A DNA stretch of 64,000 bases from Catenaria anguillulae PL171 (Eukaryota; Blastocladiomycota; Blastocladiomycetes; Blastocladiales; Catenariaceae): contig MCFL01000029.1 of the NCBI GenBank assembly GCA_002102555.1, positions 1-64,000 on the forward strand. Direction: 5' to 3'. Position 1 is the first letter of the stretch, and the number at the start of each line of letters is the position of its first letter. Both the position numbers and the translations under genes were made by a program. Below are positions 10,782-21,666 of this stretch, piece by piece. A model generated the notes under the pieces. That model was given only the letters and a program-made list of their open reading frames with translations. It was not told the DNA's origin and did no database searches.

Positions 10782-11738
10782 TCAGCGACGTGAAAAATCC
10801 ACAACCCGTGCATCCTCAACGACATTCTTCTCTTGCTCGACCGTCTCAGCCGCCAAAGGGGTCACAGTGAACGTTTTATTTGATGCAGCTGATCCACTCG
10901 TCCGCCAAGCGCCAATTCCGACCCGTCCCGTTTTGACTGTTGCATCCGACATTCTCGTCGCGCGAATGGCCTGGAATGACTTGTTGTGGCCGCGCCGCTG
11001 GCGCCGATGCATGATCAACACCATCATGGTGACGCTCAAGAGCATTGCCCCGACCGATCCAATCGTGATGCCAAGAATGACTGCTGGGGAAAAGTGACGA
11101 GGCCCACTGGGTCCAGTGCTTGTTTCAGTGACAGTGGATCCAATCGTGCCATCGTGAGCGACTGTTGCTGGCTGCGCGAGCGACCCAAGGAGGCTGGCGG
11201 GGGCGGTAATGCATTGGGCCCCAGGGAACCCACTGGCATAGATTTGCGTCCAGAATGTACAAGTGGAAGTGGCGGCATCGGGACAGTATCCGAGGGATCG
11301 GTAAACGCCCGTGTGAGTAAATTGAGTGCCGAGAATGAGCGCGGCTTGGCTTGAGGCACTAGAGCTGGTCCATTGAGAGGCGGCATGGGTTGCATTGACT
11401 TGATTCTCACCATACAGCGTGTTGACTGCCAAAACGGCACAAAAGCACTTAGCCGACTGATCTTGACCAGATGGAAATATCATGAACAATAACGTACTTC
11501 CCCAGTGGGTTGGCTCGTAGCCCGCAGCTCGGATGCGTACGAGCGCCGATGATCCATCGTTTCCCGTCGGCGACAAGAAAGAGTTGACCGACATGTCGAT
11601 GGTGTGGTTACGCGCTGCCTGATTGAGGCGCGGCTCGAGGCAAAGGGCGGACCGGCCCTGGCTCGTCCGGTATTGGTTGGTGAGCGATAATGCTTCCCAT
11701 TGGTATGTGTCCGGATTGCTGTCAGTGGCAGAGCTCAT
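10782..11738 (-). CDS. CAP/SCP (PR-1-like) domain protein with C-terminal transmembrane helix
   Basis: Two exons (11738-11498 and 11425-10782) join across a 72-nt GTACGT...GGCAG intron to give 294 residues. Splicing creates INTLYGENQVNATHAASQW, which holds the CAP family GEN motif. TNQYRTSQGRSALCLEPRLNQAARNH precedes it, and GYCPDAATSTCTFWTQIYAS matches the C-terminal CAP motif region. After a Ser/Thr stalk comes one hydrophobic helix (VILGITIGSVGAMLLSVTMM) and a basic cytoplasmic tail of about 70 residues. CAP proteins are normally secreted and bind sterols or lipids in fungi; a type I membrane form is less usual. No signal peptide follows the chosen ATG, so a short upstream exon may be missing. 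CAP identity is well supported; the start is not. Confidence 0.78.
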   Translation of the reverse strand: MSSATDSNPDTYQWEALSLTNQYRTSQGRSALCLEPRLNQAARNHTIDMSVNSFLSPTGNDGSSALVRIRAAGYEPTHWGSTLLFMIFPSGQDQSAKCFCAVLAVNTLYGENQVNATHAASQWTSSSASSQAALILGTQFTHTGVYRSLGYCPDAATSTCTFWTQIYASGFPGAQCITAPASLLGSLAQPATVAHDGTIGSTVTETSTGPSGPRHFSPAVILGITIGSVGAMLLSVTMMVLIMHRRQRRGHNKSFQAIRATRMSDATVKTGRVGIGAWRTSGSAASNKTFTVTPLAAETVEQEKNVVEDARVVDFSRR

Positions 11739-11870
11739 TGTAGTGCATTCACAAATTGAAACTCGACTGACCAAGCTCGCACACCAACGTGCGAACTGTT
11801 GACGCGAAAGTTAATGCAGAAAATGGTTAAAAAGAACCACCGAGTACCAAACGATAAAGGCGAGGACGCT

Positions 11871-14800
11871 TCACATGAAGCACACCATGACAAGTCGCTG
11901 CATCGTCTCATCGCTCAACAAACCAGAATTCATCCACCAGGCCATGGCCTCCTTACTGGCCCGGAATACCTGCTCCAAGTTGCGCTCGTTCGGGATCAAC
12001 AGCTTTTCTATCTTGCCCTCATCAGCCCTTTGCTTCCACCACCTCAACCTATCCAGATCCAAGGTCACAAGGGATGCCGGCGAAAATTTAAGCGGCAACG
12101 ACGCCTCGGCAGCTTCCTCGATCCACCAGTCCAACACTTGAGTTGAAGTCGCGGAATCCATGGCCTCTTCTGTGTACAACATACCCCTCGGCAGCTTGCC
12201 CGCCACATGCGCCTCCTTCCACCACCTGAGCACCTTGACTTTCTGATCCGGACCCATGTGCTGGGACGAGCCAATCCAATCGACTGCGGACGCGTTATAC
12301 TTGAACTCGAGCCCAGACTCGTTGAGCCACCAATCGAGCACGTCCAGTTTGCCAAACCCGGACGCATTTTGGACCGCCTCCTCCGTATACGTGATCCCTT
12401 GGGCGCCGAGCGTATCACGCCACCACCTGAGCACGTCAACGTGCTTGCTGACATTGACGGCATGATCCTTGTACTTGAACTCGAGCTGATCCTTGTGGTC
12501 GTACCACCATTGCAGCACGTGCACGTGGCCCGAGATACTTGCGTTCGTCACGGCATCCTCAGTGTAGTCGAGTACGAGACCAGAGTCGAGCCACCAGTTG
12601 AGCGCGGCAAGGTCGCCGCGGGTGCTCGCGTCGTCCATGGCGCCGTCAAGGTACGGTGTGTACCAGTCAATGTTGGGCAAGGTGGTGATGACGTAGTACA
12701 AGTACTCGGTCCGCGCTTCCGCGGCTGAAGAAGTGCCGGAGGTGGTGCCAGTGTTTGCGACAGTGAATGCGCCTTGGCCCAAATCTGCAGAGTGGGTAAG
12801 CGTCGAACATGTTAGCGCGCCTTCCGTTTAAGCAGAATCGTCCGGGCAAGCAAAAGAAAAAAATGCATACCCGGAAATGCAGTGACGACATCCTTCTCCA
12901 GCCTCCTCGTGACCGGTGTGGGCCGACTGGCACCCACGGACAGCTCCACCAACTTGAGCACCGCGCCATCTGCAGTCTCCTTGCCCGTCAAGTCAGGGCT
13001 CGCAAACCAAAACAACCGATGCAACGGCTTGTTCAACGACGACCCATACCGCCTCCAAACAAGCGGATCAAACTTGTTCATGAGCACCAAAAACATGCGG
13101 GTCGCCACCCACTCTTCACGACCGTTGGTGCGACGGCAAAAGAAGGCAACGTTGCGCGCAATCGACGGCAAACTCATGCCCAAGCGCACGCCGCCGCATA
13201 CACCACCTGCTGTATCCAAACACCATGCCAAGTGGCCCGCAATCGATGGAGTTCCGCACGTGACGATAGGGACGTGGAACTTTTGCATGTCGAGCGTCGG
13301 GCCCTCGGATTCGAGCGGCAGCCAGTCCATTTCCTGGTAAAGCATGCTCTTTTGCTGATGGCGCCAAAGGACGAGGTGCGACAGGTCGATCGAGTCCCGC
13401 GGCACGTGGACATAGGTGTCACAAGCACCAATCACGGGATTGAGGTCGCGCGGAAGCGTGCTCAGGGTGGTGGTGGATCCGTTGAGGTCGGTGCGGGTGG
13501 CGATAAATTCGAGTTGGTGGGTGCCGCTGTGCATAAAGATCACGCCTGGCACAAGGTCGTCGGCGGTCGAGTTGTCAGCGTCGTCGTCAAAGTCGTACAG
13601 TGAAGTGACATTTGGATCGATGCGATTGTCGAACGAGGTTGCCAGTGCCGATGGATGTGCGGGCGATCGCGAATAGATGGAAATGTCTCCATTGGGGATA
13701 CGAAGGCGGCCGAACCACGTCGTGGGAGTATCGTCATGGTGACCCATCTGCGTGGACGCCCCAACGTGAGTGAAAACGTAGACTACCAGACTTGGAACGA
13801 GCAGCGTACCATGGCCGCATGTGGACTTGGGACCCATCCCAGGTTAAACTTTTGCCACCTCGCCCAATACGGCACTGGCTCATTCACGCTAGAGCACTCG
13901 CCACGCACCCGCTCGTGCACCATCCACTCAAACTTTGCGGCCAACCCAATCTGCCCAACGCCTGGCGCAATTGTCTTGGTGTACCCGACTTCCAGCCCAG
14001 TATCTCGCGCATCATATGCATACGCACATGCCATCATCCTCGCTACGCCCATGACCTTTTCATCAACAGCGATTCCGCACTGCGCAAGGTACACGGGCTT
14101 TCCCGCGATTCGGCCACCAACCACTGCACAATTCGGCAAGCGAGTCTCGAGCTCGGCGACATGCGGATACCATGCGGTACCCGGCAACGGGTGCATCGAC
14201 GATGACGGCAAGAGCATATGCGAGCGTTGGAATGGGATCGAGTTGGCGGCCGTTTCCGATGGCACCATCCAGAAAGCTTGTGTGGCGTACCAGACGTTTG
14301 CGCTTTGCATGAGGTCGTGCAAGCTGGCGGCGGGACCAGGCGACCAGTCGCGAACCGTATCAAGCAACTGGTTGACGGCCGGCACGAGCGTGGATTGCCA
14401 GTCGGGCGAGGATGCCTCGACCGCGGAGCGAATAGGTGCAATGGCGTTGTGGATGCGATGCAGGGCACGCAGCGCCGGGAGCGTGTGGTAGCGGGTGTTC
14501 TTGGACCACGACCACGAGTTGTGGCCGGACGTGGGCGAGAGTTTGGACAGGAAGGTCGAGTGATCGTACAGCGGTTGCATGACAATGTGGAAACGAGTCC
14601 AGTCCATGGCCAGACGTTCAGACCCAGCTTGTAGTTGCAAGGATTCAAAGTGGGAGCGCGAAACGTGGAAGAATGAATGGAATGGGTGTTTGGCGGTCGA
14701 GGCGGTCGAATTGACGATGGAGACGAGTTGTGTGAAGAGGGACTCAATAGATGAAAGCCTGGATTGAACGTCATACGTGAGTCGGCGTCCTGGCGTTGTC

Positions 14801-16497
14801 CGTGTGCAGGAAAATGGAAACTGGTGCGTGCAGTTGGTACTCGACTGTCGGGAAAAACAGGGCGACGTATTTGAAGAAATCCAACAGCGGCCATTCGCGT
14901 TTGTGGAAAAAGTGGTTCATTTCCGTTGGAGACACCATGCCCGACTGTGTAAACCGATCCAGGTCAGGTCAATGCTTCCAGTCTCTGTCGGAATTTGAGC
15001 GAGAGACAATGAGTGCAACCGTACCCCGTCAGCATCGATACTCGCCCTAAAGACCCGGAGGAAGTGGTCCATCCTCCGCTTCACCTCGGCCATCACCTGC
15101 ACCTTGCTGGGTGCCGCAGCCGCATGCTCGCCGACGTACTCTTCCTCCTCATCTTCGAGCTGTCCATCAATGCCGACCCTCTTCCTTGTTCCCGTCAGCC
15201 GCTTGATCTCGGCCTCCAGCTCTGCCCAGATCTCTTCATTGATTACCTCAATGACTTCGGCAACCTTGACCCTCGCACCCCACCCAGCTCTCATCCACAC
15301 CTGGCGCATGGCGTTGCATTTGACGCGCGTAAACATGGATCCGCGCTCGGCCAAACGCATCAGCTCAGACTTGACCTCGTCCAGGGTTTTGCCCTGCGAT
15401 CCCAAGATGCGGGTGATTTCTTGGCGCATGTCGTTGACGCTCGTCGTAAAGTCGAGTTGCAGGTCTTGAAAAGCGGCGTCCGTCCATTCGGTCTCATCAC
15501 CGCCCATGCCTTGACGCAACATTTCCGGGTTGGATTGAACCGCTGCCAGGCCGCCGGGCGTTGAATCAACCACCTTTTGTGCCTTGATCTCGTCCTCGGT
15601 AAGCTCCATCACCTCAGGCCTCGCTGCCTGCTTCCTCTTGGGCAACACCTTGGGTCCCTTGGCCGCATGCATCCGAGCATCCACCACCATCAAAAACTGC
15701 AAGTAGTCCATGGCCTCCTTGAGTGCTTCCTCGCACTCCTTCACTTGCGCAACCGTCTGCTGCGCAAACAACAACTTGCCCCAAAACCCACGGCCCGCAA
15801 ACGTTTCAAACACGGCCAGGGCGCCGCGCACGGCGTCGTCCAAGTTCTTGAGCACCCATTTCACGGGCTTGGTGCCAACTTGCCACGTTGCTGGGTCGTA
15901 GCAGTTGGCCGTGGCTTCCAGCACAAACACGACCGTATCGTAAAGCGCATCGGCGCGTGCGTGCGATTCGCGAAAGGCAGCTTCTTGGTCAAGGATGAGC
16001 TCGATGCATGTGACGAGTTGGGAGGCGCCCGGGATACCTGCCGTGAGCGTTTTGCAAAAATCTTTGATGACAGTGACGGCTTCGGTGGCGCCAGAGGAAT
16101 CGGCGGCCGTTGTCAGAAGGTCGTCCTTGGCGCCAATGAGTTTGGTTGCGAAGGCAGAGGCCGAATTGGCCATGGCGAGGTGGTCCTCGGCGGCGGCTTT
16201 GGCGGCCGTGACTTGCAGATACAGGTTCGTGGCTGTGTCTTCGGCGGCGGCGGCGGTCGGATGAGTCAGGTCTGCGGCCGCCAGCGGCGTGGGCAGTTGA
16301 TCGTCGTCAGCTTCATTTCCATTACCATTGCCGGGAGTGGCCGTAGTAGCCACGGTCGGTGAAGGGTCATTCGCAGAGGAGGCGAGGTCAGCGGGCGTGA
16401 GCAGCTTCTGTTTGTTGGGCGATGGGCCAGCGGATTGGACCATGGCGGTCCCAACCGAGACGAGGCGCTGGCCGACGGATCGCTTGATGCTCTTCAT
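11871..16497 (-). CDS. Giant multidomain protein: helical (MLKL/HeLo-like?) N-terminus, DM9-like middle, WWL ankyrin-like repeats
   Basis: Five exons (16497-15025, 14944-14777, 14742-13810, 13747-12871, 12784-11871) join with consistent phases to about 1,454 residues. Introns are 80, 34, 62 and 86 nt; the 34-nt one is unusually short and could instead be a one-base frame error. Residues 1-90 are disordered. Residues of about 95-290 are all-helical (FCKTLTAGIPGASQLVTCI, then GFWGKLLFAQQTVAQVKECE), a pattern resembling MLKL-type four-helix N-terminal domains of fungal NLR-like proteins. A long helical and acidic linker follows. The middle contains LPNCAVVGGRIAGKPVYLAQ, similar to DM9 repeats. 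The last 300 residues are WWL repeats (VLDWWLNESGLEFKYNASAV, VLRWWKEAHVAG). Possible role: a ligand-sensing protein with an effector-like helical domain. The gene model is good; the domain assignments are by eye. Confidence 0.72.
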
Positions 16498-17134
16498 TTG
16501 ATTCTGAGTCGGCGTCGTCTATATGATCTTGCTAAAGCGTAATTGAGCATCTACGGAGCACAAGTCCTCGGGCTGAGCCAGTATTTGTGTTGCTGCCTGA
16601 ACCACCCGCGGCGGCGGCGAGTCGTCGGAAATGGGCACAGTCAACCACAGTTGGCGCTATGCACATGCACAGAGCCAGGGAGCTGGGGCGTTGACTGTGG
16701 CGGCAGCAACTTGCATGAAGATCACCCCGTGCGATTTGAAACGCCACCGAAGATGGGCGTTTTCCAATGACATGCGCACGTGATGTGAGACAGGACCCTG
16801 AGACATTCATACATGCCTGCTCTATCGAGGTGTGCGTTAAGGCATGGGGTGGGGGCATCGCTGGTCGAAGCGACGAGATGAACACCATGATAACTTCCTG
16901 CCCTGTGGGGACAACTCAACTCCGTGCCAAGCGCCAGCTCTTGTATGATTCTGAAGTCCGTTGACCGTGGCCATGACAAGTGAACGACGAGGCAGCGAGG
17001 CATTGAAGAAGGCAACGCATTGATTTGGGGCTGGACATCACACATCCCGTCATACATAGGAGCTGCTGTTCAGATTTCACCATGTCCGATTCATGTTATG
17101 TTTGATTCGGCAGACATGCACCTACTCGCCAATG
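16498..17134. other. Intergenic, promoter side of the giant gene
   Basis: Sequence between the start of the giant minus-strand gene and the transposon. Open frames here (for example minus 16532-16888) are short and domain-free. I see no structured RNA or repeat. Confidence 0.45.
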
Positions 17135-17157
17135 CACGTACGAGGGGGTAAACTAAG

Positions 17158-17272
17158 CATCAGACACCTTAACCATCAGACAACCATCAGACGCGCCACG
17201 TCTGATGGTTACGCCTCATCCAGGGACGCTTAACCATCAGACGCAGCGTTTCAGATAATATGGCGCCATACG
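17158..17272 (+). repeat. Left terminal inverted repeat of the transposon
   Basis: The 115-bp arm begins catcagacacc and ends ggcgccatacg. It matches the reverse complement of 18175-18290 with three differences. Confidence 0.93.
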
Positions 17273-17631
17273 TCGCCAGACCTTATCTTTCTCCCTGTCA
17301 TTCAGCTGGGATGGCAGCTGCAGCATATGTCAGTCGCATCCGCCAGCTGTACATTGACCAGCCGCCCACCAAACGCCCCTCATAGGGTCAACCCATAGCC
17401 AAAGCGATTCGGAAACGACAATCATCACAATGGGCACGACTCCTCGCACTATCCACCACACTTTGCCCTGTCGCGCCGCGCGGTTATGTGCACCCACACT
17501 AAGTACCATGTTCGCACCAAATGAATTTGCGGCAAGCCGCCAACAGACATACCTATCCTCATTTCATTCGCTCAGCCATACTCATCCCCACCCTCTGGCT
17601 CAAGCTACTCAGCTGATAACGATCCGCTCAC

Positions 17632-17958
17632 ATGTCATCGCGGGAGGATGTTGCATCTGCCGCACATCGCTCATCCATGCAAAGTCTCAATCCAGCTCCG
17701 ATCCGCATTAGCATTGACACGTTCAGTCAATGTACGCAACTGTCACAGCACAACGTGTCACCGCATCAGCATCAGCAGTTCATGTACAATCCGCCCTTGA
17801 CTCTCTCGCAACCTGCCAACGGGCTCGCTGGCGCACAGGACCCGCAACACTCGCCCCCGCATCAGCAGCATTCCTTGGCTGCATACCAACAGAATCAGCC
17901 ATTCCACTATCCTTTTTTTGACACAAGAACAATGGAGTTGAGGCGAGGTGGGATGTGA
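17632..17958 (+). CDS. Gln/His/Pro-rich open frame inside the transposon, possibly captured
   Basis: The 108-codon frame from MSSREDVASAAHRSSM to a TGA lies wholly inside the TIR element. Composition is strongly Gln/Pro/His/Asn-biased (SPHQHQQF, PQHSPPHQQHS), unlike a transposase. It may be a fragment of a host gene carried by the element, as in Pack-MULEs, or chance. No domain is recognised. Confidence 0.3.
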   Translation: MSSREDVASAAHRSSMQSLNPAPIRISIDTFSQCTQLSQHNVSPHQHQQFMYNPPLTLSQPANGLAGAQDPQHSPPHQQHSLAAYQQNQPFHYPFFDTRTMELRRGGM

Positions 17959-18174
17959 GGTATGTGAGCTCATGTGTCCTTTTTCGCAGTTGTATTGTGG
18001 AATGCCAGCATCCGACAGATGTCATGTAATGTCAATAGTAATGTATCGTCAATGACTTCTTGCTTCTGATGCACGGAAGGAAATAGGGGTAGATGAGTCG
18101 GCAGATTTACAGTGCGCTGGCCCATTGGACGCTGCGTTGCCATTGGACGAGATAAAAGGCGGCCAAAGTGGTGG

Positions 18175-18290
18175 CGTATGGCGCCATATAATCTGAAACG
18201 CTGCGTCTGATGGTTAAGCGTCCCTGGATGAGGCGTAACCATCAGACATGGCGCGTCTGATGGTTGTCTGATGGTTAAGGTGTCTGATGG
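18175..18290 (-). repeat. Right terminal inverted repeat of the transposon
   Basis: Reverse-complement partner of 17158-17272, 116 bp including one extra base. Next to it lies the right copy of the flanking direct repeat at 18302-18311. Confidence 0.93.
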
Positions 18291-18311
18291 ATAGCACGTC
18301 CCACGTACGAG

Positions 18312-18940
18312 CCCTGCGTGCTTGAACGCGTCGGCTTGACTTTCATCCAACCCACGCAGATGGCCTGGCTTTGACCCGGCTTCATCTATTTTGAGCGGGA
18401 ATGACAGGGTCGTCCTCTCCAGCTAACAAAAAACTGGCTTGTTCCGCACACTTAACTGTTCCGTGGCAGCCCACCAGGCCCATGCCCAGCCCTCAGTCAT
18501 CATGCCTGGCAGGTCGTCATGTGTCCATGCCATGTCATGGTGCTCATGGTTCCGATTCTCCGCCCATCCGATCCGAGCACCCTTCTTGGCCTGAATGCTG
18601 CTCCTGAAGTCCCATATTTGATCACTAAAGGGAACTTTGTGCTGAGCATACAGCCAATGAGCGGTCACCAAAGCAGATTCGCCCCATCGCCACATGCAGA
18701 TGCATGCAAAGTCCTGCCGTTCCAGCTGGGGTGGTGAGCGACGTATAAAACCGCAACATGTCCTCACCGTCACCGAAGTCTGTGACCGCTTCATTCCATT
18801 CACACTCCTCCCTCCTCCACTCCCCCCCCCCCCTCTCTTTCCCTCACTCCAAACATCCAACGATATAGACCGGACGTGCTTGCACTCGGTCTATCAACTC
18901 TGCTCTTTACTTGAATACCCATCATCTTGGATTTGACAAC
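18312..18940. other. Upstream region of 5'-nucleotidase B
   Basis: A 0.6-kb spacer between the transposon and the nucleotidase. It has a TATA-like box at 18744-18750 and a long pyrimidine-rich tract (CT-rich with a C run) at about 18785-18850, a common layout of fungal core promoters. The insertion sits about 640 bp upstream of the ATG and so could affect this gene's regulation. No gene is visible. Confidence 0.5.
18744..18750 (+). promoter_or_regulatory. TATA-like box upstream of 5'-nucleotidase B
   Basis: TATAAAA lies 190 bp before the ATG at 18941 and is followed by a CT-rich tract. Position and context fit a fungal core promoter; no transcript evidence is available. Confidence 0.4.
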
Positions 18941-21184
18941 ATGCTCATTGTTTCACTCCTCGCATACCTCTGCCTACTCACAATACCGACGAGCGGTCTG
19001 CCCACTGGTGGGCGGAAACAAGCTTACCCTTGGTACACTACCAATTTCTCGTTCGGCTCCAACAGTTCCTCACAAGGTGTCATGCTCACGGTCAGTTGCA
19101 CCATTGAACAGGGAAAACCCGGAGCGAATTGGACGGGGTGACTTCCCCGGCCACAAACCGTCGGTTCATTTGCAAGTCGACTCGGAGCAGCCCAATTCCC
19201 CGTCCGCTGGCAACGATACGGCGCCCACCAATCGCTGCCATGTTTGCGTCCCATTCACTGGCGCTGCCAATCAAACGTACTTGCCCGGGTTTGGCGGTGA
19301 CGATCTCATCAAAAAGGAATTTCCGCTCGATGCAAAGCCGTTCAACATGACCCTGATTCACACGTTCGTTTTCCTCTCTGTATTGGCCATGTTCCAATCA
19401 ACACGTGGACTGACTTGTTCATCTGCTCCGCTGGCACAGGAATGATTTGCACGGCCATTACGACGAGTTTGCACCATCTGGGATCGACTGTACCGACAAG
19501 AACCGTGCGGAAAAGAAATGCTACGGCGGTATTGCTCGCATCAAGACCATTGTCGACCAGATTCGGGCCACTGAGCCCAATACGTATATGGTCGATGCTG
19601 GTGACGAGTTCCAGGGCACCTTGTTTTACAGGTATGGGCAAAACCCTGCAGCTTTCCATGTCTGTTGAGACACGCTCACTCACACGCTGTTGCCTCTACG
19701 TCGTTTCCAGCTATTACCGTGGAAATATTACGGCCGAATACATGAACGCAATCGGCCTCGATGCGTTTACCATCGGCAACCACGAGTTTGACGACGGCAT
19801 CCCGCTCCTTTCAAAGTTCCTCGGCCTCTTGCGCGTTCCCGTCATCTCGTCCAACATGGACGTTGCCAACGAGCCGCTGCTCAAGGACCGCATTGCGCCC
19901 TACGTTGTCCTCACAAAGTACGGTGCCCGCATCGGCATGATTGGGTTCATCACAAAGACGGCGCCCGACATCATTGCAAACCCTTCCAAGAATGTCAAGT
20001 TTTCCGATCCGGCCGGCGAATCCGGACCCGTGCAGCGTGCCGTCAACGAGTTGCAAGCCATGGGCATCAAGCGCATCATTGCCGTGTCGCACAATGGGCT
20101 GGACGACGACAAGATTGTGGCCGAGTCGACAAAGGGCATCAACTTGATTGTGGGCGGCCACTCGCACTCGCTCATGAGCAAGAATTCGTCGCTTCCCGAT
20201 GTCAAGGGCACGTATCCCCTGCCCGTCACCAACAAGGAGGGCAAGAAGACGTACATTGTGCAGGCCAAGGCATGGGGCGAGTACATTGGCAAGCTGTCGA
20301 TTGCCTGGGACGCCGAGAGTAACATTGTGTCGCTGGACGGCGACCCGATTCATTTGACCATGGATATTGCCCAGCACAATGCGACGCAAGAAGTGGTCAA
20401 GAAGTGGCGTGCGCCGTTTGACGCGGCGGCCAAGGAGGTCGTGGGCAACAGTAAGACGGCCATGAAGCGCGGCGACTGCAACGACAAGGCGTGTCCGCTT
20501 GGATGGTTCATTGCCGAGACGTTACGCAAGTCGTACTCAGGCTCGTTGCCCAACTTTGGCATGATCAACGCTGGCGGTATTCGTGCCGATTTGGGTGCTG
20601 GTGACATTCGCGTTGGCGACATCATGGGTATTCTGCCGTTCCCCAACTCGCAGGTTGTGATTGAAATGCCCGGCGACCGTGTCCTGACCATGCTCGAGCA
20701 CCTTGCGCTGACGGCCGATGGACCCGATGCCAAGCGCAAGGACGGCAAGACGGTCTCCTCGTTTGCGCAATTCAGTGGCCTGCGCGCCCGGCTCGACAAG
20801 TCCAAGCCCAAGTACGAGCGCGTGTATGGAGCCGAGGTCGAAGTCGCACCAGGCAAGTGGGAACCTGTCGAAAAATCGAAAAAGTATGCCGTGGTGACGC
20901 TCGACTTTATGGCCAATGGCGGAGACGCAATTGTGCCATTGGAATCGGTTGGTCCGCAAGAGACGAGGTTGCAAATCAATGACATGGTCACGGAAGCGAT
21001 CAAGAAGGCAAAGACGGTCGATGTGCCCGAGTCCGTGTACGCACCTGGTGTGCGTTTTGCCGAGGCGGGCGCCGACGCCAAGGGAGCCCAGTCCAAGCCC
21101 AGCTCTGCCGAACCTGGCCGTGCGTCCATGGTTTACTTGGCTGTGTCGGTTGTGCACGCGTGTTTCGTGCTGTTTTTGTTGTAG
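18941..21184 (+). CDS. GPI-anchored 5'-nucleotidase-like metallophosphoesterase (paralogue B)
   Basis: Four exons (18941-19032, 19112-19363, 19440-19631, 19711-21184) join in phase to 669 residues. The protein has a signal peptide (MLIVSLLAYLCLLTIPTSG), NDLHGHYDE, GNHEFDDG, SHNGLDDD, GGHSHS and GGIRADLGAGDIRVG: the full set of metallophosphatase and 5'-nucleotidase C-domain motifs. The C-terminus ends in a small-residue region followed by a hydrophobic tail (MVYLAVSVVHACFVLFLL), typical of a GPI-anchor signal, so the enzyme should sit on the cell surface. The first three introns match paralogue A in position and phase; the two later introns of A are absent here. The predicted reaction is hydrolysis of extracellular nucleoside 5'-monophosphates to nucleosides and phosphate. 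Substrate range cannot be read from sequence. Confidence 0.94.
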
Positions 21185-21666
21185 ATTGCCACACTTTTTT
21201 TTGGACTTGTATTCACTTTACGAACAGTTTTGCTCGTGTGACTTATTCAGTTTCGGTTTAGTATATGAGTATTGTATCGACATATTCGTACTTTGGTCGC
21301 CTGTTGTTCTCTCGGACATTCAGCACATCATTCAGAGGCTCAGCGGCGAAACTGGCCGCAACCTCAAAGTCCAAGCCCAGGGCGCTCATTTGAGAAAGAG
21401 TTGAAAGATAAATACAAAAGGCGTTTTAGCTATTAGAAAAGCTAGCAACACATGACAGGGCAGCAAGCACGTCGCAAAGGAGATAGGTAGCGATGTAAGG
21501 CATGGAATCCATCAAGCAGATACATAAATGCAGACACATTAAGAAGTGTCGTCTTGTCCTTATTGTGAACAGCAATATTTAGTTCGAAATCATTTCACGA
21601 GCATTTGAATTGTACATTCGAAACACGACCTCCATCAATACAGTATGGGCCAAGGCCCTCCTAATC
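21185..21666. other. Intergenic between convergent genes
   Basis: AT-richer spacer holding the 3' ends of the nucleotidase (plus) and the coiled-coil protein (minus). No gene is seen. Confidence 0.5.

Larger units (their letters stand above)
17145..18301. mobile_element. TIR DNA transposon, non-autonomous, Mutator-like in structure
   Basis: Arms at 17158-17272 and 18175-18290 are inverted copies of 115/116 bp differing by two substitutions and one single-base indel. They extend imperfectly outward by about 13 bases to G-rich ends. A 10-bp direct repeat, cacgtacgag, flanks the element (17135-17144 and 18302-18311) and fits a target-site duplication. Long TIRs, 9-11-bp duplications and a terminal G are typical of Mutator-like elements. 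Each arm contains several copies of accatcagac in both orientations, including a hairpin (ccatcagac...gtctgatgg), which may be transposase binding sites. The 1,157-bp element encodes no transposase. Its centre has a plus-strand Gln/Pro/His-rich open frame. The near-identical arms suggest a young insertion. The element assignment is strong; the superfamily is tentative. Confidence 0.88.

Noticed and set aside
17158-17260. Repeated accatcagac units resembling a CRISPR-like array
   Set aside because: The units occur in both orientations at irregular spacing within transposon arms; there are no uniform spacers.
20350-21129. Minus-strand open frames over nucleotidase B
   Set aside because: They are antisense to exon 4 of a strongly conserved enzyme; long frames arise from its GC-biased third positions.
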